From a virus: a stretch of DNA of 21,382 nucleotides. Location: positions 1 through 21,382 of the IMG/VR virus record IMGVR_UViG_3300037040_000027; one strand, written 5' to 3'. The position numbers and the translations under genes are program-made. Shown here in pieces: positions 5,470 through 13,215 of the stretch (within the stretch, counting starts at the first letter, position 1; each line of letters starts with the position of its first letter). The notes below the pieces were generated by a model. That model made no database searches. It was not told the origin of the DNA and worked only from the letters and a program-made list of their open reading frames with translations.

Positions 5470-5756
5470 TGCCCGGCCCACCCAAACGCATCCCATACAG
5501 CCCGGCAACGGCTGCCTGGGATTTTCTTGATGTCGAACAGTGCGACGAAAGCATGAACCCGACACCCCTGGGCCTCTGTGTGGAGGCTTGGTATCAGTTG
5601 ACATACATGGAGACAACATGCCCCCTACCCGACCCCCTGTTAAGTCTGAAGCAGCAGTTGACCCTGTTGCTGACCCGCAAGCTGCCGCATCTTATCCCGG
5701 AGTTACGCCGTTACCGCCTGAACACCAACGCATCCGAGACGCCATCTGCCGGGTAG
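5469..5756 (+). CDS. small unknown protein, overlaps next gene
   Basis: A 95-residue frame whose ATG overlaps the previous TAA. The first 50 residues look ordinary (Pro-rich start, then WDFLDVEQCDE and an aromatic stretch). The last 46 overlap the start of the gene at 5618 in another frame, and their Leu-rich composition could be just a shadow of that gene. It ends in TAG. No family is recognised. Either this is a true overlapping gene or only its first half is meaningful. Confidence 0.4.
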   Translation: MPGPPKRIPYSPATAAWDFLDVEQCDESMNPTPLGLCVEAWYQLTYMETTCPLPDPLLSLKQQLTLLLTRKLPHLIPELRRYRLNTNASETPSAG

Positions 5757-6145
5757 CGGAACATACCAACACGCCGACATCGGCCAAAGGCATGCTCCTG
5801 GAGTACCTGCGGTTCATCGGGCCTCGTCTGATGTTCCCCGATTTTCCGGTCACTCTCAAAGAGCATCCCACCAACCTGGACAACGCCGCCGGCCCATTCG
5901 CTTCCCTCACTGCCGGCTTCATTCATCACGCCGCGAGCACGATCAAGGCGTATGAGTTTGTCCATGTCATCCAGAAGGGAAAGACCAAACTCGACGAGGC
6001 GTTTAAACAGCGTCTGCATGAAGCTGAAATGCTTTTGAGCAAGCGTATCCGGCACCTGGAGGCCCTGGCCCAAGTGTGGCCCGAAGTGAAGCACGGCCCT
6101 GACGATAGCCCAGCTAAGGGGTACAGTCTCGTGGTGAGGAACTAA
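5618..6145 (+). CDS. unknown helical protein upstream of the polymerase
   Basis: A 175-residue protein. I chose the ATG at 5618 because GGAG lies five bases upstream; an in-frame ATG at 5540 would lengthen an already deep overlap with the preceding frame. After a Pro/Ala-rich disordered N-terminus (about 35 residues) the rest is predicted helical, with an amphipathic, possibly coiled segment near the C-terminus (KTKLDEAFKQRLHEAEMLL). I do not recognise the family. It ends in TAA, one base before the GTG of the next gene, in the run towards the polymerase. Confidence 0.55.
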   Translation: MPPTRPPVKSEAAVDPVADPQAAASYPGVTPLPPEHQRIRDAICRVAEHTNTPTSAKGMLLEYLRFIGPRLMFPDFPVTLKEHPTNLDNAAGPFASLTAGFIHHAASTIKAYEFVHVIQKGKTKLDEAFKQRLHEAEMLLSKRIRHLEALAQVWPEVKHGPDDSPAKGYSLVVRN

Positions 6146-6146
6146 C

Positions 6147-6542
6147 GTGGCCTACGTCGTAAACCCCCTCATCCCCTCCTGGACGCAACGCATGGTCACT
6201 CTCGCCCTGCGGGAGTATGACTTTGCGTCCGCCCCGCAGCATGTTACCCTGGTGAGTGACCTGTACCGGGAGTACATCGACTCCTACAACCGAGGGGAGA
6301 GGCCGACCGTCAGTCATTGGGACGTGAAAGAATTTCCCGATGGCGTGGTGGACTCAATCACTATCAGGCAGTTCGGTGAAGTGCTGAACCTGGCGTTCCC
6401 GCTGGCCAGGACACATCGGTGCCACGTTAATCGCGGCAAATGCCAGCTTGCGGTGTGGGGATGCCTGGGTCCCAAGTCGTTCAAGAAGGGGATCAGGACG
6501 AAGCGAGCACCGGTGTGGATCGAAGGGAGTGTGAAAGAATGA
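6147..6542 (+). CDS. possible winged-helix DNA-binding protein
   Basis: A 131-residue protein starting with GTG one base after the previous stop. The arrangement of an LYREYIDSY-type helix, then FGEVLNLAFP, then an RCHV/GKCQL beta hairpin and GCLGPKSF, resembles the winged-helix domain found at the C-terminus of D5-like primases. There it helps load the helicase on DNA. This is a resemblance seen by eye, not a search result. Its stop overlaps the polymerase start (ATGA), so the two are probably co-translated. It might act as a replication accessory or origin-binding factor. Confidence 0.5.
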   Translation: MAYVVNPLIPSWTQRMVTLALREYDFASAPQHVTLVSDLYREYIDSYNRGERPTVSHWDVKEFPDGVVDSITIRQFGEVLNLAFPLARTHRCHVNRGKCQLAVWGCLGPKSFKKGIRTKRAPVWIEGSVKE

Positions 6543-8608
6543 ATCTGCGACCGCCTCCACCATCACGCAAGCAGGCCATACGCTCTCTGTCCAGAGTCCA
6601 ACGGACGTGGCAAGAGGTTCTCCAGGCCGCTGGGTATCCCACGACGGTCATCACGCTGGACTTCGAAACATACTTCGACACCGCGTCCAAGTATGACTTG
6701 AAGCAACTAAGCACTGTTGAGTATCTGACTGACAAACGGGTAGAGGTGCTCGGTTTGGCAAGCAAGCATGTTGGCCACACGGAGGATGTGGCCCAATGGC
6801 ACAACGGAAGTGAGGTGGCTGCGGATTTTCTGACGCGGTTGCAATCAGTGTATGGTGACAACTTAGACCGCTGCACTCTCGTTTGCCACAATGCCCCGTT
6901 CGATTGTTCTGTGCTCGCCCTGATTTATGGGGTCTATCCGAAATACATCGTGGATACATTGGCCCTCTCCCGTGCATGGGACACCCGCCGTAAGCACGGC
7001 CTGGAACACCTCGCCGAAGCCTATAATCTAGGAGCTAAAGGGGACACAGCGAATTTTGATGGTCTGAGCAATCGGGTTCGGGTAACGCCCGCCAAGCTAG
7101 TGCGGGGCAAGGTTAAGCCCCCAGCCCGTCGCTCGCCCATGCCCCCGGAGCAGCAGCAGGCCCTCGCCGGCTACGCAACGAACGACGTAGAACTAGAGTG
7201 GAAGTTGTTTACCCTACTGCTCCCTCGTCTTAGCAGGCCCGAAGCGGAACTATTGCTGGCCCAGCATTGCGTTGAAATGACCACGAAGCCCGTCCTGATG
7301 GTGGACTATGCGAAAGCTGAAAGCATTATCACCCGGATGGAGGCGAAGGTGGAAGAGGCCGTGGCAGCGACGGGAGAATCAGCGAAGGACCTGACGGGGG
7401 ACACCGCGTTTGATAGCCTGCTAACAACTGCCTTGGAGGCTGCTGGCGATGTGCCAATGAAATACACAAAGGTTATGGCATCGGGGGTAAAGTTTGCGTT
7501 GGCCAAAACAGATGCAGAGCGTGAACTGCTGGTCAAGCACGCAAGCGAGCGTGTGCGGCAACTGATGGCTGGACGGATTGCCGCTGACTCGTGGCCGATT
7601 CACGTCAAGCGGGTGACCGCCATCGTGGATATGGCTAAGGCCGGTGGAGGCAAGATGCCCGCCTGTTTGAACTACCATGCAGCCCATACTGGCCGGTACA
7701 GTGGGGGCGGTGGTGTGAATTTGCAGAATCTTGGGGCACGCGGCGATGCCCTGGTGAGTGAGATTCGCGAGATCATCACTGCTCCGCCTGGCCACAAACT
7801 GGTGGTGGTCGATCTCGCAGGCATAGAGGCTCGGGTTTTAGCGTTTCTCGCCGGTCAAGACGATCTGGTGCAGGCGTTCCGTGATGGAGCCGACATCTAC
7901 AGCCAGTTCGCCAGTGCTTTCTACAACTGCCCTGTGCGGAAACCTAAAACTGGTGGCATTCCCAGTATCGAAAAGAAAATGAAAGATCGGCGGGGGTTCG
8001 GCAAGACGGTTATTCTAGGTGCAGGATACCAGATGGGACCCACCCGCTTCGCAGAGTATGCCAACTGCGATGAAACTGTGGCGGCTTCTGCTATCAAGAC
8101 ATATCGTAGCACCTACGCCATGATCCCGGCTCTCTGGGATCGGTACAACAAAGCATTCATCTTCACCGCCAAGTACGGGGAACCCCAGGACGTGAACAAG
8201 GTTCGGTTTGAATCCCGACCTGAGTGTGATGTTGTGATTACGCTGCCCTCGGGTCGCGAGTTGCACTATCAGAAGGTGAGACTGGTTGACGATCGATATG
8301 GGGATAAAGTCGAGGTCTGGAACGACCTGACGAAGTCCTGGGATGGGCTGTTCGGGGGGTTGATCACGGAGAACGTGGATCAGGCGGTGAGTAGGGACCT
8401 CCTCACTGACGCCGTGCTGCGGGTTGAAGCCCGTGGATTCAAGGTGGCGTTGCTAGTTCATGATGAAATTGTGGCCGTAGTTCCTGATGGTCAGGCCGAT
8501 CAAGCCCTCGCTACGGTGATTGAAGAACTGGTGAGGGAGCCGGACTGGGCACCGGGACTGCCCCTGGACGCAAGCGGCCACATCTCTTCACGCTACGGGA
8601 AGGACTAA
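6539..8608 (+). CDS. polA: family A DNA polymerase with 3'-5' exonuclease
   Basis: A 689-residue replicative polymerase. The start at 6539 overlaps the upstream stop and has GGGAG nearby; the longer frame from 6440 is rejected. The DEDDy proofreading domain shows D41/E43 (LDFETY), D122 (HNAPFD) and Y212/D216. The polymerase domain shows TGRYS with NLQN (384-397), motif A with D425 and E430, motif B with R485, K489 and Y497, and motif C HDE (641-643). There is no 5'-3' nuclease domain, as in many phage polymerases. The site equal to E. coli Pol I Phe762 is Leu493, a variant known in phage polymerases. It heads the main replication operon. Confidence 0.97.
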   Translation: MNLRPPPPSRKQAIRSLSRVQRTWQEVLQAAGYPTTVITLDFETYFDTASKYDLKQLSTVEYLTDKRVEVLGLASKHVGHTEDVAQWHNGSEVAADFLTRLQSVYGDNLDRCTLVCHNAPFDCSVLALIYGVYPKYIVDTLALSRAWDTRRKHGLEHLAEAYNLGAKGDTANFDGLSNRVRVTPAKLVRGKVKPPARRSPMPPEQQQALAGYATNDVELEWKLFTLLLPRLSRPEAELLLAQHCVEMTTKPVLMVDYAKAESIITRMEAKVEEAVAATGESAKDLTGDTAFDSLLTTALEAAGDVPMKYTKVMASGVKFALAKTDAERELLVKHASERVRQLMAGRIAADSWPIHVKRVTAIVDMAKAGGGKMPACLNYHAAHTGRYSGGGGVNLQNLGARGDALVSEIREIITAPPGHKLVVVDLAGIEARVLAFLAGQDDLVQAFRDGADIYSQFASAFYNCPVRKPKTGGIPSIEKKMKDRRGFGKTVILGAGYQMGPTRFAEYANCDETVAASAIKTYRSTYAMIPALWDRYNKAFIFTAKYGEPQDVNKVRFESRPECDVVITLPSGRELHYQKVRLVDDRYGDKVEVWNDLTKSWDGLFGGLITENVDQAVSRDLLTDAVLRVEARGFKVALLVHDEIVAVVPDGQADQALATVIEELVREPDWAPGLPLDASGHISSRYGKD

Positions 8609-8610
8609 GG

Positions 8611-8850
8611 ATGACGGAGCACAAGCTGGAGTTTCAAGATGAAAGAACAAAGCAAGAATGGCTCTACTGGTGGGAGCACTGGGGGCAGGCCCAGTTCCAG
8701 GAGTTCTTCCGGTTCATCCGGCGTGCCAAACGAGTCAAGTCCACAGAGGTTGGACCGCGTCGATCTGACGTGGTGCGTCATTCTGGCAGTGGCAGTGTTC
8801 CTGTGGTGCTGGGTGGCGACAATGAAGTGAAGCGCCCCGAAAGTCAATAG
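8611..8850 (+). CDS. small unknown protein, second half doubtful
   Basis: A 79-residue frame two bases after the polymerase stop. Residues 1-46 look real: charged and aromatic, with a WLYWWEHWGQAQFQEFFRFIRR helix. After residue 46 the composition changes to Gly/Ser/Val-rich and looks unlike a folded protein. In the same stretch another frame encodes a clear membrane helix (see 8723). The two halves may be separate genes or may be joined by frameshifting. It ends in TAG. The function is unknown. Confidence 0.45.
   Translation: MTEHKLEFQDERTKQEWLYWWEHWGQAQFQEFFRFIRRAKRVKSTEVGPRRSDVVRHSGSGSVPVVLGGDNEVKRPESQ
8723..8830 (+). CDS. possible nested single-TM small protein
   Basis: A frame offset by one base from the gene at 8611 encodes a strongly hydrophobic helix (WCVILAVAVFLWCWV) and ends at TGA 8828-8830. 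The best local start is GTG at 8723, giving 35 residues with a polar N-terminus and a membrane helix near the C-terminus; no strong ribosome site is seen. An in-frame ATG at 8639 would add a Gly/Ser run that looks like a shadow of the other frame. Small single-TM proteins in phages often act in lysis or membrane regulation, but there is no direct evidence here. Confidence 0.3.
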   Translation: MPNESSPQRLDRVDLTWCVILAVAVFLWCWVATMK

Positions 8851-8858
8851 GAGGCTCT

Positions 8859-9425
8859 GTGGCGATCTGGAATGCAATCCTAGGCTGTGACCCTGGCAGA
8901 ACTGGCGGCTTCGCGGAAATCCGTATCAGGACGCGACTGGTGAGGTCCTGGGCGATGCCCGAGGCCGACGATCGGGGATTGAATGTCGAAGGCGTCCTAG
9001 GAATCCTCGATCAGCTTGCCCCAACCTCCACGCTTGCCTATATTGAATGGCCATCGGGCCGGCCCGGTGAGTCGGCGGAGTTTGCCTTTCGGTTCGGGCT
9101 TCAGTGTGGTGCCCTGGATGCCGCCATGAAGGCCCGAGGGTTCAGTGTACGCCACCTGTCGCCCAATGCCTGGACGGGGGCACTACGACTGGTAGGGAAG
9201 CAGCACCCGGACGCGATCAAGATCAGGCAAAAACTGTGGGCTGAACTTTATCCTGCATTTTCTCATTTGACCCGAGGCCCAAAAGGGGGTACACTGGACG
9301 GTATCCTTGATGCGGCTTTAATCGCCCACTACGGACTGCTCGCGAACTCAGGCATGGGCCTGAAGACGGGCCGAAGACAGCCTAACTTGACGTTGGAGGG
9401 ACCCGATGGCATTCGCGAAACCTGA
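8859..9425 (+). CDS. RuvC-like Holliday-junction resolvase
   Basis: A 188-residue protein with an AGGAGG ribosome site before GTG. It has the RuvC/RNase H-fold acidic set: D11 in GCDPGRTGG, E63 in YIEWPSG, and D147/D151 in the LDGILDAA helix. RuvC-family enzymes cut Holliday junctions symmetrically as dimers; phage members resolve branched replication intermediates before packaging. About 20 bases of its end overlap the next gene, an endonuclease VII, so two unrelated resolvase families are made from adjoining genes. The C-terminal 25 residues extend past the usual core and are probably disordered. Confidence 0.85.
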   Translation: MAIWNAILGCDPGRTGGFAEIRIRTRLVRSWAMPEADDRGLNVEGVLGILDQLAPTSTLAYIEWPSGRPGESAEFAFRFGLQCGALDAAMKARGFSVRHLSPNAWTGALRLVGKQHPDAIKIRQKLWAELYPAFSHLTRGPKGGTLDGILDAALIAHYGLLANSGMGLKTGRRQPNLTLEGPDGIRET

Positions 9426-9795
9426 AGACTACGTCGCGTACCATGCTGCGTACCGTGCCAAGAACCGCGATCGGATAAACGCGAGGAGTAAACAGTACAA
9501 TTGGGAGAATCGGTGGATGGTGTTATACGGGGTAACGCCGGCCTACCTGGACCTGTTGTTCGTGAAGCAAGATGGGAAGTGTGCGGTGTGCGGTGACCCA
9601 ATGAGCATGGAGCCCAGGACTCCGAACTACCGCAATGTGGACCACGACCACGCGAAGCAGAAAGGCGATCCCGGATTTGTGCGGGGTTTGCTGTGTCGGA
9701 ATTGTAACCAGGCCGAAGGGTTCTTGAAGAGTGACCCTGGCAGAGTCCGAGCCCTGGCCGATTATCTAGAACGCCCCATAAGGAGAACGCTGTGA
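9406..9795 (+). CDS. recombination endonuclease VII (second copy)
   Basis: A 129-residue protein of the endonuclease VII family without an added N-terminal zinc ribbon. C59/C62, the catalytic DHDH (79-82), C97/C100 and N101 match the T4 gp49 order. It begins with a basic helix (residues 8-30). It would cut four-way junctions and branches. Compared with the 4737 gene it is shorter and shares the YGVTP/YGLTP segment before the metal site, so the two are probably diverged paralogues. It ends in TGA overlapping the GTG start of the next gene. Confidence 0.9.
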   Translation: MAFAKPEDYVAYHAAYRAKNRDRINARSKQYNWENRWMVLYGVTPAYLDLLFVKQDGKCAVCGDPMSMEPRTPNYRNVDHDHAKQKGDPGFVRGLLCRNCNQAEGFLKSDPGRVRALADYLERPIRRTL

Positions 9796-10934
9796 ACAAG
9801 ATCAGTGCATCTTCAATCTCTGCCTTCCGTAAGTGCAGCACCGCCTATCGTTTGGCCTACATCGAGGGCATCCGTCCTGCCATCGAGGCAGACACCCTGC
9901 GAGTCGGGTCATCGTGGCACGGGGCCTTGGAAGCATACGAGAAGGCCACCGGGGATAAAATGATCGCCGCCGTCGAGTATCTGAACGAGCGGTACGCGGA
10001 ATGCCCCACTCACAAGGACCTGAAGGACTGGCGGCTGGAGCATACGACCCTGATCACATGCCTCGCCGGCTATGTCTGGTATTGGACCAACGACCCCATC
10101 GAAGTCCTGGCCGTGGAACTACCCTTCGACCTCCCACTCCACATGCCCAAGAGTGGCCTCCCGCTTCCCACCGCCGAGGTGGTTCGCACCGGGAAGATTG
10201 ACGCCCTGGTGCAGCGGGGTGGGAAGATTGGTGTGCTGGAGCGGAAAACCACGAGCCGCAGCCTCGACCCCGACTCTGATTACTGGGATCGGTGGCGGAA
10301 AGACACCCAGATCAGCAACTACTGTCTTGCGTTGCGGGACATGAAAGCCGCCGGCTTACTCCCCAAGAATATTCCCCTTGACATGCCGTGGGCCGGTGTT
10401 ATAGTTGACATCTTCAGGAAGCCAACGATTGGACCGAAGATGCTGACCCAAGCCGCGACTGCCGAGTTTCTGGAATCGAAGAATTACTGCGGGGAAGCGT
10501 TTAAGGCAGTGGCGGCTATGGACCCGGTTAAGGTGTTTGTAGACGGCGAGGAAGCAGAAGTCGAACCGGGCAAGAAAGGTTTTGCCATCCGCGAAACCCT
10601 GAAGATGTTCTCTGCTCGCCTCTTGATGGACATTCAGCAGACCCCGGAGAAGTATTTTGCCAGGCGTGAGATCGCCAGGACTGACCAGGAGTTGAGCAAG
10701 TTCCGCAAGGACCTGTTCGTTACCTATCAGTCGATGAAGATGCACGATACGCACAACCTCTGGGTGGAGAACGAAAGTGCTTGTGACTCACCCTATCGTT
10801 GTGCCTACAAGAGTATCTGTTACGGTGCAGGGAGCGAGGCAGCGTGTGACAGGTCGCAACCAGTACCAGCGGGGTTTAAACGCCTCGCGTATGTGGACCT
10901 GACTGTGAACGGCCAAGCCGTAGAGGAGGAATAG
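9792..10934 (+). CDS. Cas4/RecB-like nuclease with probable Fe-S cluster
   Basis: A 380-residue PD-(D/E)XK nuclease. Visible landmarks are SASSISAFRKC at the N-terminus with C15, H43 in SWHG, D137 in GKIDALV, E150-x-K152 in LERKT, and Q173 with Y177 (DTQISNY). C331, C337 and C343, with C15, fit the four Cys that hold a 4Fe-4S cluster in Cas4 and AddB. The family degrades or processes DNA ends, often 5'-3'. Next to a RecA-like ATPase and an SSB-like protein it probably makes recombinogenic single strands. Start GTG follows AAGGAG and overlaps the upstream TGA. It ends in TAG overlapping the next GTG. Confidence 0.88.
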   Translation: MNKISASSISAFRKCSTAYRLAYIEGIRPAIEADTLRVGSSWHGALEAYEKATGDKMIAAVEYLNERYAECPTHKDLKDWRLEHTTLITCLAGYVWYWTNDPIEVLAVELPFDLPLHMPKSGLPLPTAEVVRTGKIDALVQRGGKIGVLERKTTSRSLDPDSDYWDRWRKDTQISNYCLALRDMKAAGLLPKNIPLDMPWAGVIVDIFRKPTIGPKMLTQAATAEFLESKNYCGEAFKAVAAMDPVKVFVDGEEAEVEPGKKGFAIRETLKMFSARLLMDIQQTPEKYFARREIARTDQELSKFRKDLFVTYQSMKMHDTHNLWVENESACDSPYRCAYKSICYGAGSEAACDRSQPVPAGFKRLAYVDLTVNGQAVEEE

Positions 10935-11173
10935 TGAACGGCAAGGGATCACGTTATCGCCCCGTAAACAAACAACTTTTTGATGAGAGCTACGAGAGAA
11001 TTTTTAGAAAGGAACCACATGCCTCCGCCCCCGACACGACCTGCCCCGTCTGCGGTGACCCCGACTGCCCCTGGGAAACCCTCCTTGCCCCCGCAGCCGA
11101 AGCCCCCGTCCGCAGCCCCAGCCCGGCAGCCGGCGAAGACGTTCTCGGTTGTGACTCAATCGGCCTCGACTGA
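10934..11173 (+). CDS. small protein with CPVCGDPDCPW motif
   Basis: A 79-residue frame starting at GTG inside the previous TAG (TAGTG), with AGGAGGA upstream. The N-terminus (GSRYRPVNKQLFDESYERIF) is typical of a small conserved phage protein seen in many genomes, usually around 40 residues and of unknown role. Here the frame continues with CPVCGDPDCPW, a possible metal site, and then a Pro/Ala-rich tail. It overlaps the first 155 bases of the ATPase gene in another frame. The N-terminal half is trustworthy; whether the ATPase N-terminus or this tail is the selected reading is unclear. Confidence 0.6.
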   Translation: MNGKGSRYRPVNKQLFDESYERIFRKEPHASAPDTTCPVCGDPDCPWETLLAPAAEAPVRSPSPAAGEDVLGCDSIGLD

Positions 11174-11930
11174 TGGTGAACGACTCCTGATCTATGCCAA
11201 GGCCGGCCTGGGTAAGACCACTCTGGCCAACATGGCCCCCGGTGCTGTCTTCATCCCCCTGGACGACGGTAGCAAGAAACTCAGTGCCCCCGCCCTCCTC
11301 GGCGTGGAGTCGTTCACTGATCTCCGTGACGCCATCGCCCAGGCCGGGAAGCTGATCCCCGCCAAGGGTAGCCTGGTGATCGACACCATCACGAAGGCCG
11401 AGGCGATGATCGAGGCCCATGTGCTGGACACGGTGAAGACCGAGGGCGGCAAGACCGCCACCAGCATGGAGACATACGGCTACGGCAAGGGGTACAGGCA
11501 CCTGCTGGAGCACTACCGGTTGATCCTGGCCGACCTGGACAACTTGATCCGTGCTGGCCGGAACGTCATCCTGCTGGCCCAGGAAGCCCCGGCCCGTATC
11601 GCCAATCAGGACGGCGTGGATTACATGGAGGCTGGTCCCCAGCTTTACCATTCCAACAACGCCAGCCTGCGAACCGAAACCTGTGCCTGGGTTGACTTCG
11701 TGCTCCGCATCGGGTACAGTGACCTCAGCGTGTTCAAGGAAAATGAAAAGGCCCGTGCGGGCAAGGTCACCGGTGACCGCACGAGAGTAATTTACAGCGA
11801 CGGCCCTCTCAGCTTCGTGGCTAAGAGCCGACCCGTCTCCGGAAAGAAACTGCCCGCCGCCATCAGCTTTGCCAATGAGCAGGATGATTCGCTGTGGGCC
11901 ATGATCTTCCGGGGTGCTATCCCGGAGTAG
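11019..11930 (+). CDS. Sak4-like / AAA_24 RecA-type ATPase
   Basis: A 303-residue protein. I chose the ATG at 11019 because AAAGGA lies five bases upstream; the earlier frame from 10980 lacks one. After a 40-residue Pro-rich disordered tail comes Walker A (AGLGKTT, residues 62-68) and Walker B ending in D122 (SLVID). A likely sensor region (VILLAQE) follows near residues 183-189. This matches phage RecA-like core ATPases of the AAA_24 or Sak4 type, which promote single-strand annealing or exchange with a partner SSB. The neighbouring nuclease and SSB-like gene fit. It ends in TAG, and the next nine bases lead in frame to the GroES-like start. Confidence 0.85.
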   Translation: MPPPPTRPAPSAVTPTAPGKPSLPPQPKPPSAAPARQPAKTFSVVTQSASTDGERLLIYAKAGLGKTTLANMAPGAVFIPLDDGSKKLSAPALLGVESFTDLRDAIAQAGKLIPAKGSLVIDTITKAEAMIEAHVLDTVKTEGGKTATSMETYGYGKGYRHLLEHYRLILADLDNLIRAGRNVILLAQEAPARIANQDGVDYMEAGPQLYHSNNASLRTETCAWVDFVLRIGYSDLSVFKENEKARAGKVTGDRTRVIYSDGPLSFVAKSRPVSGKKLPAAISFANEQDDSLWAMIFRGAIPE

Positions 11931-11939
11931 AGGAGAACC

Positions 11940-12269
11940 ATGTTCAAACCGCGTAATACGTTAGTAGCAGTCAAACTCGATCCTATCTCTGCGGAGAAGA
12001 AAGTCGGCAACATTGTTGTCGGCACTGGGTCCGATGAGTTCGGGACCGGAATCGTTGTGGCCGTGGGGCCGGGGACCGTGCACGCCGAAGGTGGCGTCTC
12101 TGAAACCGCCGACCTTCACCCCGGTGTCGCTGTCCTGGTCAAGGCGTTTAACCTGCGACCGTCTCGTCTCGGGGGCACTGAGAAGGCCCCTGCGTATATC
12201 TCGTACGAGTATGAAGGGGGCACCGTCGCCCTCTTCGAGCAGAGCAGCATCGCTCTGATCCTGGACTGA
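11940..12269 (+). CDS. GroES-like co-chaperonin
   Basis: A 109-residue protein with the GroES fold signature: an N-terminal RNTLVAVKL strand, the segment GNIVVGTG in the place of GroES GGIVLTGS, GIVVAVGPG matching GEVLAVGNG, and a final IALILD strand. The hydrophobic triplet that docks to GroEL is IVV at residues 25-27, the same position as IVL in E. coli GroES. T4 gp31 and similar phage proteins replace GroES to fold capsid protein in the host GroEL. No GroEL is in the window, so it would use the host ring. It has a good AGAGGAG ribosome site. Placement inside the replication operon is unusual. Confidence 0.8.
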   Translation: MFKPRNTLVAVKLDPISAEKKVGNIVVGTGSDEFGTGIVVAVGPGTVHAEGGVSETADLHPGVAVLVKAFNLRPSRLGGTEKAPAYISYEYEGGTVALFEQSSIALILD

Positions 12270-12312
12270 ATCTCATACCCAAACCCTTTTCAAGAAAGAA
12301 AGAGAGAATCAT

Positions 12313-13206
12313 ATGTCAAATATAGACCGTACTGGGGCGTTTCTCGCCACCATCACCGAAGCGGCCTACGGGGAAACGAAGAAGGGCTTCCCCCAGTTCG
12401 TCGCGAAGTTCGTGGCGACGAAGCGGTACGTGGTGGAGAAGTCCGAAATGGCTGTCCTTACGCCGCCAATCACAGAGGCCGGCTGGGTAGACTGGAACTA
12501 CGGCGATGAGATCATCGGCTACCTGGTCCTCTTCAACGACACCGGCCCGTTGAAGAACTTCGAGCAGATTCAACTGGCAACCGGCTGGAGCGGTGCCGAC
12601 TTCCAGGAACTCGCGACCCTCTCCGGCAAGTCAGTCCTGATCCGCGTGGAGGAAAACACATGGGACAACAAGACCAGTCTCCAGGTGAACTGGATCGACG
12701 CCCCGGACGCCTCGCCGGAACGGAGCATCAAGCAGGCCGATGCCCCCACGATCGCAGCGGCCAACAGCAAGTGGCTGGCAGGTCGGAAGGCTCCGCCGAA
12801 GCCCACGGTGGCAGTGGCGTTGCCAAAGCCCGCAGTAGCGAAGCCCGCCGCACCTGCCGCTTCTGCGGTGGCACCTCCTGCTACTGCTGTCCCTGCTGCG
12901 GCAGCCCCTGCACCGACCACAACATCGGCTGCCCCTTCTACTCCTAAGAACCCGCCCGGTCGCAAGCCCAAGGCGAAGGTTGAAGTCCCTGTTGCCGCCA
13001 CCGGCTGCACCCTGGCTGAAGCCTGGGAGGCCGTGAGCAGTGAATCCGCCCGTGGCAAGGTGGAGTTGACGGAGGTGGAGGACCTGTGGCTCACCCACCT
13101 CAACGTGATTGCCAAGGATGTCCCCGATGACAAGGTTACGCCGGAGCAGTACGCTGCCACCCGTGATGCCGTGCTCGCGGAGATCGCGGCGAAGAACAAA
13201 TCCTGA
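12313..13206 (+). CDS. probable ssDNA-binding protein with long Ala/Pro linker
   Basis: A 297-residue protein. Residues 1-150 form a beta-rich domain that reads like phage SSB-type or DUF669-like proteins (TEAAYGETKKGFPQFVAKF near the start, and VLIRVEENTWDNKTSLQVNW near 105-125). Residues about 158-222 are an Ala/Pro/Val/Thr linker, followed by a basic patch (PGRKPKAKVE) and a small helical C-terminal domain. Long disordered linkers are typical of SSBs. Placement after the Sak4-like ATPase and the nuclease supports the role, since Sak4 ATPases are often encoded next to an SSB. No OB-fold fingerprint is certain by eye. Confidence 0.6.
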   Translation: MSNIDRTGAFLATITEAAYGETKKGFPQFVAKFVATKRYVVEKSEMAVLTPPITEAGWVDWNYGDEIIGYLVLFNDTGPLKNFEQIQLATGWSGADFQELATLSGKSVLIRVEENTWDNKTSLQVNWIDAPDASPERSIKQADAPTIAAANSKWLAGRKAPPKPTVAVALPKPAVAKPAAPAASAVAPPATAVPAAAAPAPTTTSAAPSTPKNPPGRKPKAKVEVPVAATGCTLAEAWEAVSSESARGKVELTEVEDLWLTHLNVIAKDVPDDKVTPEQYAATRDAVLAEIAAKNKS

Positions 13207-13215
13207 CAATCGTGC

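Noticed and set aside
6440-6538. Longer N-terminus for the DNA polymerase
   Set aside because: This stretch is the coding tail of the 6147 gene in another frame. ATG 6539 overlaps that gene's stop and begins normal polymerase sequence.
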